The translations under genes and the position numbers were made by a program. Below are positions 51,021-64,000 of a stretch of DNA of 64,000 nt, piece after piece (the first letter of the stretch is position 1; each line of letters starts with the position of its first letter). Source of the stretch: Pempheris klunzingeri (lineage: Eukaryota; Chordata; Actinopteri; Acropomatiformes; Pempheridae); contig NC_092012.1 of NCBI RefSeq assembly GCF_042242105.1, positions 14,417,223 to 14,481,222 of the forward strand, given 5' to 3'. Under the pieces are notes generated by a model. That model searched no databases and was not told the DNA's origin. It was given only the letters and a program-made list of their open reading frames with translations.

Positions 51021-52049
51021 CGTTTTACCTGTACCAGAGCATTTCTACACTTTAATTCAAATACATGTGCATCACTCAAAGCAATGAGAAGGACATACCA
51101 CTTACTTCAAAGTTAATCTACATATCGTTTCTCATTGTGGTGGCGAGGCCTGTTGGCATAGCATCAAACTATCCGCAGGTATCATCTGTTCTTGTCTAAT
51201 GCACTTAAAACCTGTGAAAGTGAAAGTAAAGTTGCTGGTTGGGTCATGCAGCTGAAGAAGAAGAAGAAATTTCAAGACATCACATATATTACATAAATTT
51301 AATTCAAAGTTAAAGGTATCACATATACAATAGTTAAGAACACTTTCATAGGTCTCCCAACAGTGGATCTTCACCCACTCCGCCCATGTACACAGCCCCA
51401 ATATACACAAAATAAACTTCACCCTACTCTGAGTAACACCACTGTGTCGCACTAATGCTGCCTGCTGAGCAACAAGGACCTTCATAATAGTGCCAAAATA
51501 AAAGACTGTTAGATCCGTTTAGGCAGTTTAAGAGGGCACTGATTTCAATGATAAGGATCAATATAACACAGCTACGTTTACTATGACATCACCAAGAAAT
51601 TGCATCGATTTCAGCAACAAGGTTCAGGGAAACTACTTCCAAATATCAAATTTAATGTAGTGCATTAACACCAGTTATCAGACATTAAACATGATGGTAT
51701 GAATGAAGGATTGAAAACACATTATAAAAGGTTTATTATAAAACATGCATTTTCAAAGAAGGCTGAGAGAGATTTTTACTTTACACTATTTCCTTTCTCC
51801 TGTGGTGAGAGCAGTAGTTCCAAGTTATATTAGTTTCTGAGTGGAAAACGCCCACCGGCTACGCGTTTACAGATCGTTACTGCCGATCCAGTAGTCCAGA
51901 CATGATGAGTGGCACCAACCAACATCTGGATGTTTTACTCTGAGGGCCTCGGTTTGGCTTGTAAAATTGAGAGACTGACTGAGGGGGACTCCACCTGACG
52001 CTGTGGCCAGAAAGAGTTGGAGGATGTTATGAAATATTCACTTGAAAGA

Positions 52050-52072
52050 TTTATTTTGATCTTGCTTTTATT
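52050..52072 (-). terminator. tmem9b: Candidate tmem9b poly(A) signals
   Basis: Two AATAAA hexamers in tmem9b sense, at 52050-52055 and 52067-52072, about 380-400 nt after the stop. A third lies at 51734-51739. Alternative polyadenylation is possible. Confidence 0.5.
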
Positions 52073-52451
52073 ACCATCGAATTTTTCATTGCAAACTCCC
52101 TGGTGACTTGGCACTTCTGCAAACCAGACAGCGGGCAGAGAGAAAATTCTGCTTTTGGAAACGCTATTTAAGACTGTTCATTCAAGACTGTGCAAAAACT
52201 GAATTCACTGTTCTCTATCTCTTGTGCTGCCTGCAGACTCAATAAGAGTTCCCAGCTTTGATTATATACCTGCCAGGGACCTGCCAGCGCTACAGATGCA
52301 GATTTCTTCACCATGTTCACCTCGGGAAGTGTCACACTTGATGAGATACAAACCACAAATGAGAAAAAGGAAGCGATATAAATTGAGGGCTCCGTCACAG
52401 TGTTTTTTTTTCTTTTTTTGCTCCACCTGTAACTCTTCCGCGCGGGGCAGT

Positions 52452-56213
<3,762 letters not shown>

Positions 56214-56370
56214 CTTAACAGCCTGTCACAGACCTCCAGTTTCTAAACAATAACCGCTCAAAATGTTTCCAGAAACAACGCCGGCAGTGTAAAATACTCC
56301 CTAAACACTAACGACGTTTGCCATCCAGCTAACTCAGGGATAAACACCATCAGCTTCCTGGCAGCTGACT

Positions 56371-56400
56371 GGCAGTTTCCGGAAATGGCGGCCGGTCTCC
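56371..56400. promoter_or_regulatory. tmem9b: tmem9b promoter with ETS/YY1-type composite motif
   Basis: TTTCCGGAAATGGCGGCCGG (56376-56395) combines an ETS core (CCGGAA) with the YY1 core AAATGGCGGC. It lies about 165 bp upstream of the tmem9b ATG in a locally CpG-richer, TATA-less stretch. This is typical of housekeeping and often bidirectional promoters. The plus strand has an ATG inside the motif (56385-56387). Confidence 0.55.
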
Positions 56401-56539
56401 AAAGGCAGGACCACAGGGAAGCGCTCCATTATTGGTATGACGAGTCCCCAGCGGGCGGCAACATGTCAAATACTTGTAACCGACGGGTGTGTTTAATAAC
56501 ATTATTTGGTTTTGTATTAAGCCTGGTCTTTGAGTAAAA

Positions 56540-57180
56540 AAAAATATAATAAATATTTCTGGTAATTCTTCCCAAAGCCCACACGAGCCAAGCTACTCTC
56601 CGCCCTCGCAGGTAACTGGGAGGTACTTGCATTTAAAAAGAATGCATGTATTAGTATCAAACTGGTCCACCAGGAGGACCGAGGGGGAGAAAGAGCACCT
56701 GTAGTGGTACACATCATTACAGAACAATAAATAATATATGTAGTCCTGTTGTTGTGTATAAGTTATATAACAAAAATACTTACTATACTATATTTTATTT
56801 GATGATGGTTGATCCATATTGATCCGCGTTGTGTTTAATTGCTTAAGAGCCCTTGGAGTCTTAGTTTATTCCCAGGAGGGTAAATTAAGTACTAGCGGTC
56901 CACCAGAAATGGACCAGATGGATATGTACAGGGCACAGGTAATTACAAAAAATCTATACAAATAAATCAAGTTAGAAAGCTTGATGCAGTGTGTTACCCC
57001 AAATGAGTGTATGCAATGAATTTACTAAATAAGTAAAGAAAAAAAAGGTCTAATAGAGCAGCATTGGTGTGTGAGAGTGAAATGTCAATGTGTGAATTAA
57101 GTGCAGCTTAAATAATTTAAAAGTTCCGTTTTGTGCATCATCAAAGATAAAAGAGAAGCAGAGAAAGGGAATGAAGAACA
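56540..57180. other. tmem9b-scube2 spacer
   Basis: About 0.6 kb of AT-rich DNA between the tmem9b promoter and the end of scube2. Human carries NRIP3 in this position; no nrip3 coding sequence was seen here. Confidence 0.55.
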
Positions 57181-57198
57181 CAAAATAAGTTTCCTATC

Positions 57199-57204
57199 TT
57201 TATT
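57199..57204 (-). terminator. scube2: scube2 poly(A) signal AATAAA
   Basis: AATAAA in scube2 sense about 1.08 kb after the stop codon; the 3' UTR would span roughly 57180-58280. Other AATAAA copies in the UTR were not clearly better placed. Confidence 0.55.
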
Positions 57205-58280
57205 TACAGCATATTAGATGTACAAAACCATAAAAAATATACATACATGTGTCATCTAAGACAGGAGAATAGCTCAATTCTATTTTACAGCACTTTTCAT
57301 TTCTTTTCTCTCAAAATCACTTCCCTCCCAGTCCTCTGAGTGTCTGCACAATGAACACTTGTCTTTGGTTTCTAGTTCACAATACAAATTGTATTGATGC
57401 ACTCTGAGCTGATGTTTTGCTGAAGCAGCTGATGTCTCGTGAATGCATAAAAGCCAGTGTGAACCTTTTTGGGAAAGTGAAAAGGCTAATTCATACACCA
57501 TAGAACGCCAAATACATGGGCCACCAGCAACTGCAGCAATGCTATACTGTCAAAAATGTACGTAATTGCTACAATACATTAGTGTCTCACCTAAAACTTT
57601 TTACATCATATACAAAACATTCATCAGAATAATTGCTTTTGTGGTGCCACTACTTCTTTAGTAGTGCTAATGTTCCCAAGAAAACATTTGTGCTATATTT
57701 GTTTCTGACATTACATAGTATTTCTGTCAATTAACCTCTACCTGTGAAAGTAGCCTATGTTAAAACTAGATACACACTCTATATACAGAATTACTGACAT
57801 TCAGTATATATCTTTTAAGCTACCATCATTTGTTTTTCATCATGATGCTATTAGAAAATGTCTCGTAACGTTTGCATTTACAGTATTTAGCAACATTCAG
57901 ATCCATATATTTGCACTTTGGATTTGAAGCACGAGACGGTGACTTTAAAATCTAAAGGAAGTTATAAAGTCGTTACAGTTCATCTGTTGGTAATCAAAAC
58001 ATGTTTCCAAACAAAGTGAAGAGGTCCAGATCCCAATCTGAGGTGGTCCACGTGGGTCTACACTCGGTACCACTTTATCACCGATCATTTCTCCCTCCCA
58101 AACCTCCAGTTCAAAGCCCACTTGCTTGACTTGTCCACTTTCTCTTCAGGATCAGTTTTATCATGTGTGTAGTCCACTCTAGTATCGCTCAGTGTGAAAA
58201 CAGGTAACTACAGAATAATCTTAAAGCGGTCAATGGATAAAACAGATACTCTGGCCAGTATCTACTCAGCCGGCCGCATC
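57205..58280 (-). other. scube2: scube2 3' UTR (inferred)
   Basis: Sequence from the stop codon to the poly(A) signal; no coding exon recognised. The UTR length is inferred, not observed. Confidence 0.5.
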
Positions 58281-62266
<3,986 letters not shown>

Positions 62267-62269
62267 CTA

Positions 62270-64000
62270 ACAGACAGGTGGGGGGGTGACAGCAAGACAG
62301 AGCAAATTAATTCAATGATTTACTTGTAGCAAGACTCACTATAACAGAGCAAATTTTACGTAGGCCCGCAAGGTTTCTTCAAGGTGCTGCCAAGTTTGTG
62401 GTTGTTTGTCACATCTCTGAGATCTGATAGTTTTGTCTCGGTGCTGCGGTGAGTTTGAAAAATGAAACATCTCTAAATACTTAAACACACCTATTACTGT
62501 CTCGAAAAAGGCTGCTGTTATGTGTAATCAAGTTAAAAGAAAATTTAATTATTTAAACTGAAAACAAACACTAATAGTTAAGACACCCAAAACAGATTGA
62601 TGTGTCAGAACGTATAATTTCCATCAATTTAGCAGACAGTTCAGTGTCATGTAACGCTTGTCTACCAAAGCCGGAGATAGACAGTATAAAATGCAGACAT
62701 AAATCAACAAATAAAGCAGCATGCCCTGTGGCTGCACATAATCAAACAGTCCTAACCACACTGCGGATTTACACTATAAATACAGCAGTTCAATGGCATG
62801 ACAAGATCATTAAAGTAAAGTAACCCAGACTTCATCAGCTGCCTCTCAAGTGTAATCAAACAGGACCGCGTACGTACTTGAAATGGATAAACACAGTGAA
62901 GAGCATCCTTAACACATCAAAGGCATTAGCGGAGTCTGGTTAATTTATCAATCTGTTGACAGATCTGAGAGTTTTACTTGCATGGAAATGACCACTCTAA
63001 GTATCATTGACTTGAGAATGTACCGGCACAGCTTAGTGGAGATTAAATGCTGCAACTCGTTAAACTAAAAGAGTCCTAAGCATTTGCATGAAGATGGAGA
63101 AAATATAAGTAGTGTGAGTTCGACAGAACAATCATGTCGATCTTCCATATTGCCTTAATGTTTTGGTTGAATTGAATGAATACTCTTATTGAAAGTACTT
63201 CACAATGTGCTTTACTTTTTATTATCTCCCCCTTCTTTGTTTATATGCTATTTGCCCCTATGTATATTATATTGTTTCTGTTTTTATATTTTGTCTGTCT
63301 TAACTGTGCAAAATATATTTTGTTAATATCTCCTCCTGTCTGCTGTAACATTGTAAATTTCGCAGTCGTGGGACGAATAAAGGAATATCTTATCTTATCT
63401 GATCTTATGAAAGGTTCTTCGAAGGAGTAGATTCCAATTTTCATAAAATGCAGTGAATATTCACATAAAATACTAAACTCACAGTTTCATAAAAGGCAAA
63501 ACCTTTAAAAAAGTATCTTTATGAGTTATGTCTGTCAGTTCATTTGCATAAGGCAGCATAACTTATTTGGTTGTTACTCGTGTTAAATGTAGTCCTATTA
63601 CCTAAGTTGACATAAATTTGCAACAAGAGAAAGTGAACATTTATCCAAGATTGTATTGTTTTAAGTCTTAGCAAATAATTATAAAATTACAGATTATTGA
63701 TTATGGAAGAGAAGAATCAGTCATAATCACTGAATTTCAATTCAAGATTAAAAAGCATCACTTTTAATTGGTAACCGTTACATTATTACTTAAAATGTAA
63801 CTTCAGTTGGGAGGCAATTCAAGACACTCACACACAAATTGCAAGCAAATGCAGAGAGACAGAAACACGTGTACAAAAACCCAGAATTAAGCTGTTAAAA
63901 TGCTTTTCAGACCAACCTAATGCAGCCAGAATCTTTGAGACAAAAGAGCACCAACCCTCTCCACAGCTGCCTTTGTGCCCTACATCCGACACATCCTAAT
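62270..64000. other. scube2 intron reaching the window edge
   Basis: No further scube2 exon recognised; the preceding exon lies beyond 64000. Contains the LINE tail at 63180-63407. Confidence 0.6.
63180..63407 (+). mobile_element. LINE 3' tail (L2/Rex-type), truncated
   Basis: Ends GTGGGACGAATAAAGGAATA followed by TCTTATCTTATCTGATCTTA, the 3' end and short (TCTTA)-like tail characteristic of teleost LINEs. No reverse-transcriptase frame is left; only the 3' end is present. The left limit is approximate. Confidence 0.6.

Larger units (their letters stand above)
44500..51700. other. Intergenic region between dennd2b and tmem9b
   Basis: Seven kilobases in which the human locus carries AKIP1, C11orf16 and ASCL3. 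I found no bHLH ASCL3-like frame and no AKIP1-like exon. The content is repeat fragments, homopolymer runs and a short TCTG tract near 47188-47211. A 111-codon minus frame at 47251-47586 has no family resemblance that I recognise. Confidence 0.5.

Noticed and set aside
63958..63992. Possible further scube2 exon at the right edge
   Set aside because: The open frame reads through, but the donor-like GTTGGT is weak and the sequence does not match the expected SCUBE module.

Overview
The window is vertebrate genomic DNA, almost certainly from a ray-finned (percomorph-like) teleost. Coding sequence is split into short exons with GT-AG introns, base composition is AT-rich, and the non-coding DNA carries dispersed repeats of types typical of teleosts. 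The species cannot be named from the sequence.

Three protein genes are present, all on the minus strand. (1) dennd2b (older name st5) runs from the stop codon at 2338-2340 to the start codon at 35079-35081. I reconstructed 19 coding exons with consistent phases, totalling 3381 nt (1126 codons plus stop). It encodes a DENN-domain Rab exchange factor: a long disordered, proline-rich N-terminal half (one 1281-nt exon), then uDENN, cDENN and dDENN modules. Candidate untranslated first exons lie near 44.2 kb and perhaps 42.3 kb. (2) tmem9b, 52452-56213, has five coding exons (187 aa) and encodes a small lysosomal/endosomal type I membrane glycoprotein. Its promoter, near 56.2-56.4 kb, carries an ETS/YY1-type composite motif. 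(3) The 3' part of scube2, 58281-62266, has the last seven coding exons (358 residues): three cysteine-rich modules, a CUB domain and the conserved C-terminal tail. The rest of the gene lies beyond the right edge.

The order dennd2b - tmem9b - scube2, all on one strand, matches human 11p15.4 as I know it (ST5/DENND2B, AKIP1, C11orf16, ASCL3, TMEM9B, NRIP3, SCUBE2). I found no convincing akip1, ascl3, C11orf16 or nrip3 coding sequence in the gaps. This synteny, with the CUB and C-terminal sequence, supports scube2 over scube1 or scube3.

Layout: 1-1.9 kb, sequence downstream of dennd2b with a dispersed repeat and a stem-loop; 1.9-35.1 kb, dennd2b with introns carrying a TTAA-flanked MITE, hAT-like repeats and a solo-LTR-like element; 35.1-52 kb, upstream/intergenic DNA with a bZIP-site cluster near 39.1-39.5 kb and many repeat fragments; 52-56.4 kb, tmem9b; 57.2-64 kb, scube2 with a LINE 3' tail near 63.2-63.4 kb.

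The genes do not form an operon-like unit and work in separate pathways (Rab13/membrane traffic and ERK signalling; lysosomal membrane and NF-kB signalling; Hedgehog ligand release). No CRISPR array, prokaryotic system, intact virus or RNA gene was recognised. The most unusual observations concern splicing: the dennd2b start-codon exon begins with a perfect donor sequence right after its acceptor (recursive-splice architecture), and another dennd2b exon has its polypyrimidine tract built from a pentanucleotide microsatellite.
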